This document shows, one piece after another, positions 1-8,483 of a DNA stretch of 64,000 nt. The notes beneath the pieces are model-generated. The model saw only the letters and a list, made by a program, of their open reading frames with translations, was not told the origin of the DNA and searched no databases. Source of the DNA: Albimonas marina (GTDB lineage Bacteria > Pseudomonadota > Alphaproteobacteria > Rhodobacterales > Rhodobacteraceae). The first letter of the stretch is position 1. Every line of letters starts with the position of its first letter. A program made the translations under genes and the position numbers. The stretch covers positions 186,001 to 250,000 of the forward strand of contig NZ_JARHUC010000007.1 in NCBI RefSeq assembly GCF_029223255.1. Direction: 5' to 3'.

Positions 1-122
1 AGGCCGACCGCGAGCGCGGCCCAGGCCCAGGCGCCCTCGAGCGTGATGTAGGCCAGCGCCAGCAGGAACACGCTCAGGATGAAGCGGATCGTGCGGTCGA
101 GCGGTCCGACGTTGCAGGTCAT
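1..122 (-). CDS. DUF2892 (YgaP-like) membrane protein, partial
   Basis: The first 40 codons are inside the window; the 3' end lies beyond position 1. The N-terminus reads MTCNVGPLDRTIRFILSVFL and continues into a hydrophobic stretch. That is the hallmark start of the DUF2892 family, small inner-membrane proteins that occur alone or fused to rhodanese domains. A good ribosome-binding site (AGAGGAG, 8 nt spacer) precedes the ATG at 122. The gene lies downstream of pncB on the same strand with a 122-bp gap. That gap holds an FNR-type palindrome (194-207), so expression under low oxygen is likely. The function of the family is not established; a role in sulfur or redox handling is only inferred from YgaP. 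Confidence 0.7.
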   Translation of the reverse strand, partial: MTCNVGPLDRTIRFILSVFLLALAYITLEGAWAWAALAVG

Positions 123-193
123 CAGGCGATCTCCTCTTCGGGGCCCGCCGCGCGGACCCGGAGATCTCATGCGCCCTCCGCGGAGACCGCGCC

Positions 194-207
194 TTGACGT
201 GCGTCAA
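194..207. promoter_or_regulatory. FNR/CRP-type operator TTGAC-N4-GTCAA
   Basis: A perfect inverted repeat TTGAC-gtgc-GTCAA matches the FNR/FnrL/DNR class of oxygen- or NO-responsive regulators. It is centred 78 nt upstream of the DUF2892 start codon in the gap after pncB. The placement suits activation of the minus-strand DUF2892 gene. Regulator identity is inferred. Confidence 0.6.
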
Positions 208-244
208 CCCGACGCGAACCCGCGGCCGGCGAAGGAGCCGCGCG

Positions 245-1540
245 TCAGACCATCACCGGCCGCGCCGCCTGCTCGCCCACGCCGAAGACGCGCTTGTAGC
301 GGGCGATCTCCTCGGCCGGGCCCGTCGCCTTGACCGGGTTGTCCGAGAGCTTCACGCAGGGCCGCCCGTTCGCCGACACCGCCTTGCACACCAGGCTGAA
401 GGGCGCGAGCCCGTCGCGCGGCGCCAGCCCGCGGAAGTCGTTGGTCAGCAGCGTGCCCCAGCCGTAGCTGACCTTCGTGCGGTCCGCGAACCGGGCGTGC
501 AGATCCTCGATCACGTCGATGTCGAGCCCGTCGGAGAAGATGATCCGCTTCTCGCGCGGGTCCTCGCCGTGGCGCTTCCAGAAGGCGATGGCGGTCTCGG
601 CGCCCTCGGCCGGGTCGCCCGAGTCGATGCGCGCGCCGGTCCAGCGGGCGATCCACTCCGGCGCATGGGCGAAGAAGCCTTTCGAGCCGATGGTGTCGGG
701 CAGCACGATGCGCAGGTTGCCCTCGTAGTCCTTCTGCCAGTCCTCGAGCACCTTGTAGGGCGCGCTCGCCAGCGCCGCGTCGTCGTCGCCCGCCAGCGCG
801 CAGTAGACCATCGGCAGCTCGTGGGCGTTGGTGCCGATCGCCTCGATGTCGCGCCGCATCGCGATCAGGCAGTTCGAGGTGCCGGTGAAGCGCGGGCCCA
901 GCCCCTCGATCATCGCCTGCACGCACCAGTCCTGCCACAGGAACGAGTGCCGCCGCCGCGCCCCGAAATCCGAGATGGTCAGGCCGGGCAGGGCCTGCAG
1001 CCGCTCGATCTTCTCCCAGATGCGGGTCATGGCGCGGGCGTAGAGGACCTGGAGCTCGAACTTGCCCATGCCGCGCAGGACCGCGCGGGTGCGCAGCTCC
1101 ATCAGGATGGCGAGGGCGGGGATCTCCCACATCATCGCCTCGATCCAGGGGCCCTCGAAGGTCAGCTCGTACTGGTCGCCGCGGCGCTCCAGCCGGTATT
1201 CGGGGAAGCGGAAGTTCTCCAGCCATTCCATGAAGGCGGGCTCGAACATCCAGCGCTTGCCGTAGAAGGTGTTGCCGCGCAGCCAGGTGCTCTCGCCCCG
1301 GGTCAGCTTCAGGGTGCGGACGTGGTCGAGCTGCTCGCGCAGCTCCGCCTCGTCGATCAGGCGCGCCAGCGGCACGTCGTCGGAGCGGTTGATCAGGCTG
1401 AACGTCACCCGCACGTCGGGGTGGTTGTGGAACACCGTCTGCGCCATCAGCAGCTTGTAGAAGTCGGTGTCGATGACCGAGCGGACGATCGGGTCGATCT
1501 TCCACTGGTGGTCGTAGACGCGCTTGGCGATGTCGTTCAT
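245..1540 (-). CDS. pncB: Nicotinate phosphoribosyltransferase
   Basis: Joins nicotinate to PRPP, giving nicotinate mononucleotide in the Preiss-Handler NAD salvage pathway; cytosolic. The 431-residue length is normal for the PncB family. Family motifs include [10 protein letters not shown] near residue 25, FGARRRHSF near 192, GTSN near 219, an IDSGDP loop near 284 and IIFSDGLD near 312. It starts 58 nt after the stop of the MarR gene on the same strand, so the two may be cotranscribed. Its position beside Mo-hydroxylases and a 6-hydroxynicotinate-reductase homologue hints that nicotinate metabolism is a theme here, but PncB itself is a housekeeping salvage enzyme. Confidence 0.95.
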   Translation of the reverse strand: MNDIAKRVYDHQWKIDPIVRSVIDTDFYKLLMAQTVFHNHPDVRVTFSLINRSDDVPLARLIDEAELREQLDHVRTLKLTRGESTWLRGNTFYGKRWMFEPAFMEWLENFRFPEYRLERRGDQYELTFEGPWIEAMMWEIPALAILMELRTRAVLRGMGKFELQVLYARAMTRIWEKIERLQALPGLTISDFGARRRHSFLWQDWCVQAMIEGLGPRFTGTSNCLIAMRRDIEAIGTNAHELPMVYCALAGDDDAALASAPYKVLEDWQKDYEGNLRIVLPDTIGSKGFFAHAPEWIARWTGARIDSGDPAEGAETAIAFWKRHGEDPREKRIIFSDGLDIDVIEDLHARFADRTKVSYGWGTLLTNDFRGLAPRDGLAPFSLVCKAVSANGRPCVKLSDNPVKATGPAEEIARYKRVFGVGEQAARPVMV

Positions 1541-1598
1541 CGAGCCGGCTCCGAAGGGCGCTGGGAACGGGAAGGGGGGCGGAGGGCGCGCGCGTCCG

Positions 1599-2057
1599 TC
1601 AGGAGATCCGGTCGAGCAGGGCGACGAGGACGCGCCGCTCCTCCGGGTCGAGCGGGGCGAGCGTCTCCTGCGTGATCTCCAGCGCCACGGGGGCGACCTG
1701 GGCGAAGAGGGCGGCGCCCTCCTCGGTCAGCGAGACGATCAGGCGGCGGCGGTCCTCGAGGCTGGGCTCGGTCCGCACCAGGGCGCGCTTCGCGAGCCGG
1801 TCGATCACGCCCTTGATCGTCGCCGCGTCCATCGAGGTGGCGCGCCCCAGCTGGTTCTGGGAGGCGGGGCCTTCCTCGTGCAGCTTGGCGAGCGCGGCGA
1901 ACTGGCGAGGCGTCAGCTCGGGCATGCGGGCGGCGAAGATGGCCAGGTGGCGCTGGTTGGCCCGGCGCAGCAGGTGCCCCGCCTGCGAGGTCAGGCGGTA
2001 GGCGCCCGCCGCATCGGCCGGTTCCTCGCCCGTCGTCGCTGTGGTCGCCGCGGTCAC
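1599..2057 (-). CDS. MarR-family transcriptional regulator
   Basis: A 152-residue winged-helix regulator. The GTG at 2057 is chosen because GGGGGAGGAG sits just upstream; the open frame runs further 5' but into GC-rich non-conserved sequence. The helix-turn-helix covers roughly residues 62-90 ([20 protein letters not shown]) and the wing carries the family DRRR motif near residue 100. MarR proteins usually bind small aromatic or carboxylate ligands and repress divergent genes. Here it diverges from a molybdenum hydroxylase operon with a palindrome in the shared gap, so it probably controls that operon and itself. Confidence 0.88.
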   Translation of the reverse strand: MTAATTATTGEEPADAAGAYRLTSQAGHLLRRANQRHLAIFAARMPELTPRQFAALAKLHEEGPASQNQLGRATSMDAATIKGVIDRLAKRALVRTEPSLEDRRRLIVSLTEEGAALFAQVAPVALEITQETLAPLDPEERRVLVALLDRIS

Positions 2058-2206
2058 TTGCTCTCCTCCCCCGCTTGCTGCGGTTTCCCTCTCCCCTAGC
2101 GCAGGTTCGAGGGAAAGGACAGGCCTGCCGACCGAGCGGCAAGCGAACGGCGGCAAGTTGGCAGGGGGCGGAGGCGCGCGTGGCGCGCCGCGCCGCGACT
2201 GGGCGA

Positions 2207-2256
2207 TTGACAGGGCGGGGCGGTCGGGCGCAGGCTTTCGTTGGCATGCAAACGAA
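2207..2256 (+). promoter_or_regulatory. Candidate promoter and MarR operator
   Basis: A consensus -35 hexamer TTGACA (2207-2212) is followed, at the spacing of a weak -10, by the 20-bp near-palindrome TTCGTTGGCATGCAAACGAA (2237-2256). Its arms TTCGTT/AACGAA are perfect and the core GCATGC is itself palindromic. It lies between the divergent MarR gene and the Mo-hydroxylase FAD subunit, so a bound dimer would cover the start site. The MarR assignment is an inference from position. Confidence 0.5.
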
Positions 2257-2305
2257 CCCCGCGCGCCGCGTTCCGCGCGCGCGGGGACCAGCCCCCGAGG
2301 GTCCC

Positions 2306-3157
2306 ATGAGCTACGAGCGCCCCGTCGACCTCGCCCGCGCCCTGGCGCTGCGCGCCGAGGGCGGGCGCACGGTGCTGGCCGGGGGCACCGACCTGTTGGC
2401 CGCGACCGAGGCGCGCGAGCTGCGCGGCCCGGTGCTGGACGTCACCGCGGTGGCCGAGATGCAGGGCGTGACGCTCTCCGACGCGGGCCTGCGGCTGGGC
2501 GGCGCGGCGAGCTGGACCGCGGTCGCGAAGGCGCCCCTGCCGGCGGCCTGCGCCGGGCTGCAGGCGGCGGCGCGGGTGGTGGGCTCGGCCCAGATCCAGA
2601 ACCGCGGCACCGTGGCGGGGAACCTGTGCAACGCCTCGCCGGCCGCGGATTCGGTCCCGCCGCTGCTGACGCTGGACGCGGAGGTGGAGCTCGCCTCCCT
2701 GCGCGGGAGCCGGCGCCTGCCGCTGTCGGCGTTCCTGAAAGGCCCCCGCCGCACGGCGCTGGCGGCGGACGAGCTGCTGGTGGCGGTCCATGTCCCCGCC
2801 GCCGCGCTGGCGGGGCAGGGGGCGTTCGAGAAGCTGGGCGCCCGGGCGCACCTGGTGATCTCGATCGGCATGGCGGCCGCGCGGGTGGTGGTCGCGCAGG
2901 GGCGCGTCGTCTCGGTCGCGCTCGCGGTCGGGTCGTGCTCCCCCGTCGCCGTTCGGCTGGGGGCGGCGGAGGCGGCCCTCGTCGACCTCGCCCCCGAGGC
3001 GCTTCCCGCGGCGCTGGAGGCGGAGCTGGTGGCCGCCGCCCTCGCGCCCATCGACGACGTGCGCGCCGACGCCGGCTACCGCCGCGCCGCGGCGCCGGAG
3101 CTTGCGCGCCGCGCGCTCGCCGCCGCCTGCCGGCCCCTGATGGAGACCGCCGCATGA
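2306..3157 (+). CDS. Xanthine dehydrogenase/CODH-family FAD-binding subunit
   Basis: This 283-residue protein is the medium (flavin) subunit of a molybdenum hydroxylase; it passes electrons from the Fe-S centres to FAD. The two FAD pyrophosphate-binding signatures are visible: LAGGTDLLA near residues 25-33 and GTVAGNLCNASPAAD near 103-117. The ATG at 2306 (MSYERP) fits the family start; the frame open upstream of it is non-conserved. Its stop overlaps the next start (ATGA at 3154), so translation is coupled to the Fe-S/Mo subunit. Substrate cannot be read from sequence. Confidence 0.9.
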   Translation: MSYERPVDLARALALRAEGGRTVLAGGTDLLAATEARELRGPVLDVTAVAEMQGVTLSDAGLRLGGAASWTAVAKAPLPAACAGLQAAARVVGSAQIQNRGTVAGNLCNASPAADSVPPLLTLDAEVELASLRGSRRLPLSAFLKGPRRTALAADELLVAVHVPAAALAGQGAFEKLGARAHLVISIGMAAARVVVAQGRVVSVALAVGSCSPVAVRLGAAEAALVDLAPEALPAALEAELVAAALAPIDDVRADAGYRRAAAPELARRALAAACRPLMETAA

Positions 3158-5901
3158 GCCTCGACGCCGCCGCGCCCGGCCTGTCGCTGACCCTCAACGG
3201 GCAGGCCGTCTCGCTTCCCGTATCGCCCGGGCGGCGCCTGTCGGACGCGCTGCGCGCGACGGGGACGCTGGGGGTGAAGTCGGGTTGCGACGCGGGCGAC
3301 TGCGGGGCCTGCACGGTGCTGCTCGACGGCGCGCCGGTCTGCGCCTGCCTGACCACCGCCGCCCAGGCGGAGGGGCGCGAGGTGCGCACGGTCGAAGGCT
3401 TGGGCGGCCCCGACGTCGACGCGCTCCAGCGCAGCTTCCTGCGCCACGGCGCGGCGCAGTGCGGGATCTGCACGCCGGGCATGCTGATGACCGCGACCGC
3501 CCTGCTGGCCGAGACCCCGCGCCCCACCCGCGCCGAGGCCGAGGCGGCGCTGGGCGGCGTGCTCTGCCGCTGCACCGGCTACGCCAAGATCATCGACGCG
3601 GTCTGCGAAGCCTGGCGCGAGACCCCCGGCGCCGCCCCCGCGCCCGCGCCCGCCGGCGCCCCCGTCGGCGCGCGGATCGAGCGGCTGGACGGCGCCCCGA
3701 AAGTCACGGGCGAGGAGCGCTTCGGCGCCGACGCCGCGCCGGAAGGGGCGCTGCTGGTGCGGGTGATCCGCTCCCCCCATCACCACGCCGGTTTCGCGTT
3801 CGGGGACCTGGCGGCCTGGGCCGAGGCGCAGGGCGTCGCGGCGGTGCTGACCGCCGCCGACGTGAAGGGCTCCAACCGCTTCGGCGTGATTCCGCCCTTC
3901 GCCGACCAGCCCGCGCTCGCCCCCTCTCCCGCCCGCTTCCGGGGCGAGGCGGTGGCGCTGGTGGTGGGCGAGGCGGAGGCGCTGGCCGCCCTCGACCTCT
4001 CGACCTTCCCGGTGACCTGGACCGAGCGGCCCCACGCCCTCGACCCCGAGACCGCGAAGACGGCCGCGCCCCTGCATCCCGACCGGCCGGGCAACCTGAT
4101 GACCGCGGGCTTCGTGGCGCAGGGCGACGCGGCCGCGGGCCTCGCCGCCGCCGCCGTCACCGCGACCGCCACAATCGAGACCGCCCATGTCGAGCACGCC
4201 TACATCGAGCCCGAGGCCGGCTGCGCCTGGCTCGACGGCGAGACGCTGGTGATCCAGGCCTGCACCCAGGCCCCGGTGATGGACCAGGAGGACACGGCGC
4301 AGACCCTGGGCCTCGACCCCGCCAAGGTGCGCATCATCCCCACCGCGGCAGGGGGCGGCTTCGGCTCGAAGCTCGACCTCTCGGTGCAGCCGCTGCTGGG
4401 CTTGGCCGTGCTGGCCACCGGCCGGCCCTGCCGGCTGGAGTTCACGCGGCGCGAGTCGCTCGCCTCGACCACCAAGCGGCACCCCGCCCGGATGACCGCC
4501 ACCCTCGGCGCGGACGCCGAGGGGCGGATCTGCGGCATGCATTTCGATGCCGACTTCAACACCGGCGCCTACGCCTCCTGGGGGCCGACGGTGGCGAACC
4601 GGGTGCCGGTGCACGCCTCCGGCCCCTACCGCACGCCCAACTACCGGGCCGAGGCGCGGGCGATCCACACCCATGTCACCCCCTCGGGCGCCTTCCGCGG
4701 CTTCGGCGTCCCCCAGGCGGCGCTGGTGCAGGAGCGGCTCTACGACGACCTCGCCGAGCAGCTCGGCCTCGACCGGCTGGAGTTCCGCATCCTCAACGCC
4801 CTGCGCGACGACGAGCCGACGGTCTGCGGCCAGCGCTTGAAGGGCGTGGGCATCGGCCCCTGCCTCGAGGCGCTGCGCGAGGACTGGGCGGAGGCGAAGA
4901 CCCGCGCGGTGGAGTGGACGCTGGCCCACCCCGAGCGCCCCCGCGGCGTCGGGGTCGCCGGGTGCTGGTACGGCTGCGGCAACACCTCGCTGCCCAACCC
5001 CTCCACCATGCGGGTGGGGGTGACGCCCGATGGCCGGCTGCGCCTGCACCAGGGGGCCACGGACATCGGCCAGGGCTCGAACACCGTCATCCCGCAGATC
5101 TGCGCCCAGGCGCTGGGCGTGGCGCCGGAGACGTTCGAGCTGGTCGGCCCCGACACCGCCCTGACCCCCGACTGCGGCAAGACCTCCGCCTCCCGCCAGA
5201 CGTTCGTCAGCGGCAACGCCGCCCGGCTGGCCGGCGAGGCCCTGCGCGGCGCGATCCTGCGCCTGGCGAACATGGGCGACGCCGCCGCGATCCGCCTGGG
5301 CGCCGGCGAGATCGTCGTCGAGGAGGCCGGCCAGACCCACCGCAGCGACCTCTCGCGCCTGCCCGTCGACGCCCACGGCTACGCCCTCTCGGCCGAAGAG
5401 ACCTACGACCCCCCCACCCTGCCGCTGGACGCGAACGGGCAGGGCGCCCCCTACGCCGTCTACGGCTGGGGCGCGCAGATGGCGGAGGTCGAGGTGGACC
5501 TCGCGCTCGGCACGGTGAAGGTGATCGCGATGACCGCCGCCCATGACCTCGGCCGCGTCATCAACCCGATGCTCGCCGAAGGGCAGATCGAGGGCGGGAT
5601 CGCCCAGGGCCTCGGCATGGCGCTGATGGAGGAGTTCATCCCCGGCCGGACCGAGAACCTGCACGACTACCTGATCCCCACCACCTCCGACATGCCATCG
5701 ATCCGCACGATCCTGCTCGAGGTGCCGGACCCCGAAGGCCCCTACGGCGCCAAGGGCCTGGGCGAGCACGCCCTGATCCCCACCGCGCCCGCGATCCTCA
5801 ACGCGGTCCGCCACGCCTGCGGGGCCGAGATCGACCGCCTGCCGGCCCTGCCGCACCGGGTGAAGGCCGCCATCGACGCCGCGAAGGGGGCCCGGCGATG
5901 A
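3154..5901 (+). CDS. Fused [2Fe-2S]/molybdopterin subunit, xanthine dehydrogenase family
   Basis: A 915-residue fusion of the small and large subunits of a molybdenum hydroxylase. Residues 1-165 carry two [2Fe-2S] sites: the plant-type set in GCDAGDCGACTVLLDG (about 45-60) and the helical set in CGICTPGM and LCRCTGY (about 107-145). From about residue 175 the Mo-cofactor domain shows GGGFGSK, GAFRGFG and GATDIGQGS, and GAKGLGEHAL with the catalytic glutamate near the C-terminus. GAFRGFG resembles xanthine oxidoreductases rather than CO dehydrogenase (AYxCSFR). FAD is supplied by the coupled upstream gene. Likely role: hydroxylation of an N-heterocycle or aldehyde with water as oxygen donor. 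No XdhC-type chaperone lies nearby. Confidence 0.9.
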   Translation: MSLDAAAPGLSLTLNGQAVSLPVSPGRRLSDALRATGTLGVKSGCDAGDCGACTVLLDGAPVCACLTTAAQAEGREVRTVEGLGGPDVDALQRSFLRHGAAQCGICTPGMLMTATALLAETPRPTRAEAEAALGGVLCRCTGYAKIIDAVCEAWRETPGAAPAPAPAGAPVGARIERLDGAPKVTGEERFGADAAPEGALLVRVIRSPHHHAGFAFGDLAAWAEAQGVAAVLTAADVKGSNRFGVIPPFADQPALAPSPARFRGEAVALVVGEAEALAALDLSTFPVTWTERPHALDPETAKTAAPLHPDRPGNLMTAGFVAQGDAAAGLAAAAVTATATIETAHVEHAYIEPEAGCAWLDGETLVIQACTQAPVMDQEDTAQTLGLDPAKVRIIPTAAGGGFGSKLDLSVQPLLGLAVLATGRPCRLEFTRRESLASTTKRHPARMTATLGADAEGRICGMHFDADFNTGAYASWGPTVANRVPVHASGPYRTPNYRAEARAIHTHVTPSGAFRGFGVPQAALVQERLYDDLAEQLGLDRLEFRILNALRDDEPTVCGQRLKGVGIGPCLEALREDWAEAKTRAVEWTLAHPERPRGVGVAGCWYGCGNTSLPNPSTMRVGVTPDGRLRLHQGATDIGQGSNTVIPQICAQALGVAPETFELVGPDTALTPDCGKTSASRQTFVSGNAARLAGEALRGAILRLANMGDAAAIRLGAGEIVVEEAGQTHRSDLSRLPVDAHGYALSAEETYDPPTLPLDANGQGAPYAVYGWGAQMAEVEVDLALGTVKVIAMTAAHDLGRVINPMLAEGQIEGGIAQGLGMALMEEFIPGRTENLHDYLIPTTSDMPSIRTILLEVPDPEGPYGAKGLGEHALIPTAPAILNAVRHACGAEIDRLPALPHRVKAAIDAAKGARR

Positions 5902-5922
5902 TCCCCGCCGCCCGCCTGCGCG

Positions 5923-6007
5923 AGGCCCCGGGCCAGGCCCGGGGCGCCGCGCGCCGGCCGCGCGCGCCGGCGCGCCCCCCGCGCGTCCCGGGCCCGACCC
6001 GGGACCT
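5923..6007. repeat. Two facing copies of an 18-bp intergenic motif
   Basis: The 148-bp gap between the Mo-hydroxylase and the Fe-S protein holds a minus-oriented copy (5923-5940) and a plus-oriented copy (5990-6007) of GGGCYYGACCCGGGRCCT, each with one mismatch. Four other plus-oriented copies lie in gaps at 29336, 41792, 43131 and 54384. The motif is rich in self-complementary CCCGGG and may fold in RNA. No gene was found in this gap. Confidence 0.5.
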
Positions 6008-6049
6008 CCCGCGGCCCGCCGCCCCGACCCCCGCCGGGAGCAAGGAGCC

Positions 6050-7543
6050 ATGATGGACGCCTCCGACCCCGCCCCCGAGACGCGCCGCAAGGTCGAGAAG
6101 ATCCGCTGCGACGCCTGCCCGGTGATGTGCTACGTGGCCGAGGGCAAGACCGGCGCCTGCGACCGCTACGCCAACCTGGGCGGCAAGATCGTGCGCTGCG
6201 ACCCGCTGACGGTGCTCGACCGCCGGATCGCGGCCGGCGACAGCGTGGTCCCCTTCCTCGCCGCCGACTGGAACGGCGAGATCGTCCTCGACGCCGACCG
6301 CTTCGTCACCGCCATCGGCGCCGGCACCACCTACCCCGACTACAAGCCCGCCCCGTTCATCGTGAGCCGCGAGGTCGAGGGCGCCGACCTCGTCACCGTC
6401 GTCACCGAGGCGATCTTCTCCTACTGCGGCGTGAAGGTGAAGATCGACACCGACCGCCACCTGGGCGCCGAGACCGCGACGGTCCGCGCGAAGGGCGAGC
6501 CGGTGGGGCATGTCACCACCGCCGAATACGGCTCCCAGATGCTGAGCCTCGGCGGCGTGCGCCACCTCACCGGCGGCGAGAAGGCCGAGGGCCGGGTGAC
6601 CTGCGAGACTCTGCTGGCGCTGTGCAACGGCGAGGCGGTGGAGCTGACCATCGACGACGGCGAGACCGTCGTCGTCCAGTCCGGCCAGGCCCCCATCGTC
6701 AATGGCGTGCGTGAAACCCGCATGCGGGTCGGCTGCGGCTCGGCCACCATCGGCATGTTCGCGACCCAGTGGCAGGGGCTGGTGGACGAGGTGGTGGTGG
6801 TCGACGACCACATCACCGGCGTCGTCTCCGAGCACCAGGCGGGCAAGGAGATCGGCTGGCCCGACACCGGCATCAAGATTCTGGGACGGCGCTCCACCCC
6901 CGGCCGCTACTTCCGCGTGGCCGAGCCCGGCACCGGCTGGGGCGGCACCAACGTCGACGATCCGCTGAAGATCCTGGGGCCCTGGAACCCGAAGAAAGGC
7001 GCCCGTCCGGGGCTGACCTTGCTGATGGTCTCTACCACCGGCGAGCAACACGCCTATTTCGTCCTCGACGACGACCTCGTCCCCCGTCCCGCGCCTCTGC
7101 CCGAGGCGCTGCGCGAGCCGGTCGAGATCATCGCCGAGAACTGCGAGCCGGCGCTGTGCACCGTGTTGTTCATGGGGGGCGCCGGCGGCTCGTTGCGCGC
7201 CGGCGTCACCCGCAACCCGGTGCGGCTGACGCGCTCGGTCCAGGGGACCGAGACCACGCTGACCTGCGGCGGCGCGCCCGTCTACGTCTGGCCGGGAGGA
7301 GGCATCACGATGATGGTCGACGTCTCGACCCTGCCCGAGCGCAGCTTCGGCTACGTGCCGACGCCGGCGCTGGTGGCGCCGCTGGAATTCACCTTGCCCC
7401 GCGAGGCCTACGCCCGCATGGGCGGGCACGAGGGCGCGATCCGCCCGGTCGAGGACGTGCTGGCGCGCGGCGGCGAGTATGGCGACGCCTCGCGATCCCT
7501 CGGCGCGAAGGGCGGCCCGGCGTGGCCGCCGCGGGGGAAATGA
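6050..7543 (+). CDS. 6-hydroxynicotinate reductase-like Fe-S protein
   Basis: A 497-residue protein matching what databases call 6-hydroxynicotinate reductase, the enzyme that reduces 6-hydroxynicotinate to 1,4,5,6-tetrahydro-6-oxonicotinate. A cysteine cluster C20-x2-C23-x3-C27-x9-C37 near the N-terminus is a plausible [4Fe-4S] site. The start has AAGGAG six nucleotides upstream; two ATG codons are adjacent (6050, 6053). Its stop overlaps the UPF0280 start (ATGA at 7540). Neighbouring Mo-hydroxylase genes would supply the hydroxylated ring that such a reductase uses. The family name rests on few characterised members, so the exact substrate is open. Confidence 0.72.
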   Translation: MMDASDPAPETRRKVEKIRCDACPVMCYVAEGKTGACDRYANLGGKIVRCDPLTVLDRRIAAGDSVVPFLAADWNGEIVLDADRFVTAIGAGTTYPDYKPAPFIVSREVEGADLVTVVTEAIFSYCGVKVKIDTDRHLGAETATVRAKGEPVGHVTTAEYGSQMLSLGGVRHLTGGEKAEGRVTCETLLALCNGEAVELTIDDGETVVVQSGQAPIVNGVRETRMRVGCGSATIGMFATQWQGLVDEVVVVDDHITGVVSEHQAGKEIGWPDTGIKILGRRSTPGRYFRVAEPGTGWGGTNVDDPLKILGPWNPKKGARPGLTLLMVSTTGEQHAYFVLDDDLVPRPAPLPEALREPVEIIAENCEPALCTVLFMGGAGGSLRAGVTRNPVRLTRSVQGTETTLTCGGAPVYVWPGGGITMMVDVSTLPERSFGYVPTPALVAPLEFTLPREAYARMGGHEGAIRPVEDVLARGGEYGDASRSLGAKGGPAWPPRGK

Positions 7544-8457
7544 GCGGCCCGGTCGGGGACGAGGCCCAGCCCCACGTCCCCCGCGGCTTCGGCACGCAGA
7601 CCTCCGGCCCCCAGGGCCGGATGCTGCCCGACGGCCGCCGCCTGCACCTGCATCACGGCCCCATCGACCTGGTGATCGAGGCCGACGGCGACGACGCCGA
7701 GGCCGAGGCGGCCCTGCTGCAGGCCGCCCGCCGCTTCGACGGTTTGCTCGAGGAACTGGTGGCCGAGCTGCCGCTCCTGCGCGCGCCGCTGGACCCCGCG
7801 GCGCCGCCCCCGCTCGAGGGCGCGGTGGCGCGGCGGATGCTGGCCGCCACGCTGCCCTTCGCCACCGGGTTCGTCACCCCCATGGCCGCCGTCGCCGGCG
7901 CCGTGGCCGACGAGGTGCTCGCTGCGATGACCCGCGGCCGCACGCTGCGCAAGGCCTACGTCAACGACGGCGGCGACGTCGCCCTGCACGTCGCGCCGGG
8001 CGAGGAGCTGGTGGCCGCGCTGGCGGTGGGCGAGCGGGCGAGGAACGCCGGCTCCGCCGTGGTGCGCCACGGCGATCCTACGCGGGGCATCGCCACCTCC
8101 GGCCGGGGCGGGCGCAGCCTGTCGATGGGCGTGGCCGAGGCGGTGACCGTCCTCGCCCCCAACGCGGCCCTCGCCGACGCCGCCGCCACCCTGATCGCCA
8201 ACGCCGTCGACCTGCCGGGCCACCCCGCCGTGCGCCGCGGCCCCGCCTGCGACGAGGACCCCGACAGCGACCTGGGCGAGCGGCTGGTGACGCTGGCCGT
8301 GGGCGAGCTGCCGCCCGAGGACGCGGCCCGCGCGCTCGACGCCGGCCTCGCCGTCGCCGAGGGCTTCCGCGCCCGCGGCCTGATCCAGGCCGCCGCCCTG
8401 TTCCTGCAGGACGAGACCCGGGTCTGCGGCCCGCTCTCGTCCGCCGAGATCGATTGA
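7540..8457 (+). CDS. UPF0280 family protein
   Basis: A 305-residue member of UPF0280, a family related to the ApbE flavin-transferase fold but of unproven activity. The start overlaps the previous stop (ATGA), so the two are translationally coupled. Visible family blocks are GRMLPDGRRLHLHHGPIDLVI near residue 25, a KAYVNDGGDVALH stretch near 145 and the SGRGGRSLSMGVAEAVTV block near 188. It is repeatedly found beside 6-hydroxynicotinate-reductase-like and DUF1185 genes in proteobacteria (from memory), as here. A role in maturing the Fe-S or flavin enzyme of this locus is speculation. Confidence 0.75.
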   Translation: MSGPVGDEAQPHVPRGFGTQTSGPQGRMLPDGRRLHLHHGPIDLVIEADGDDAEAEAALLQAARRFDGLLEELVAELPLLRAPLDPAAPPPLEGAVARRMLAATLPFATGFVTPMAAVAGAVADEVLAAMTRGRTLRKAYVNDGGDVALHVAPGEELVAALAVGERARNAGSAVVRHGDPTRGIATSGRGGRSLSMGVAEAVTVLAPNAALADAAATLIANAVDLPGHPAVRRGPACDEDPDSDLGERLVTLAVGELPPEDAARALDAGLAVAEGFRARGLIQAAALFLQDETRVCGPLSSAEID

Positions 8458-8483
8458 AGAACCCGAGGGGAGAAACCGAGAGA

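Noticed and set aside
2041-3153. N-terminal extension of the Fe-S/Mo subunit frame
   Set aside because: It overlaps the FAD subunit out of frame, and the ATG at 3154 begins the conserved Fe-S domain with an ATGA coupling.
3076-6090. Open frame of 1,004 codons on the minus strand opposite the Mo-hydroxylase
   Set aside because: GC-skew shadow: the translation is Gly/Arg/Ala/His-rich without domains, and the plus strand carries clear conserved motifs throughout.
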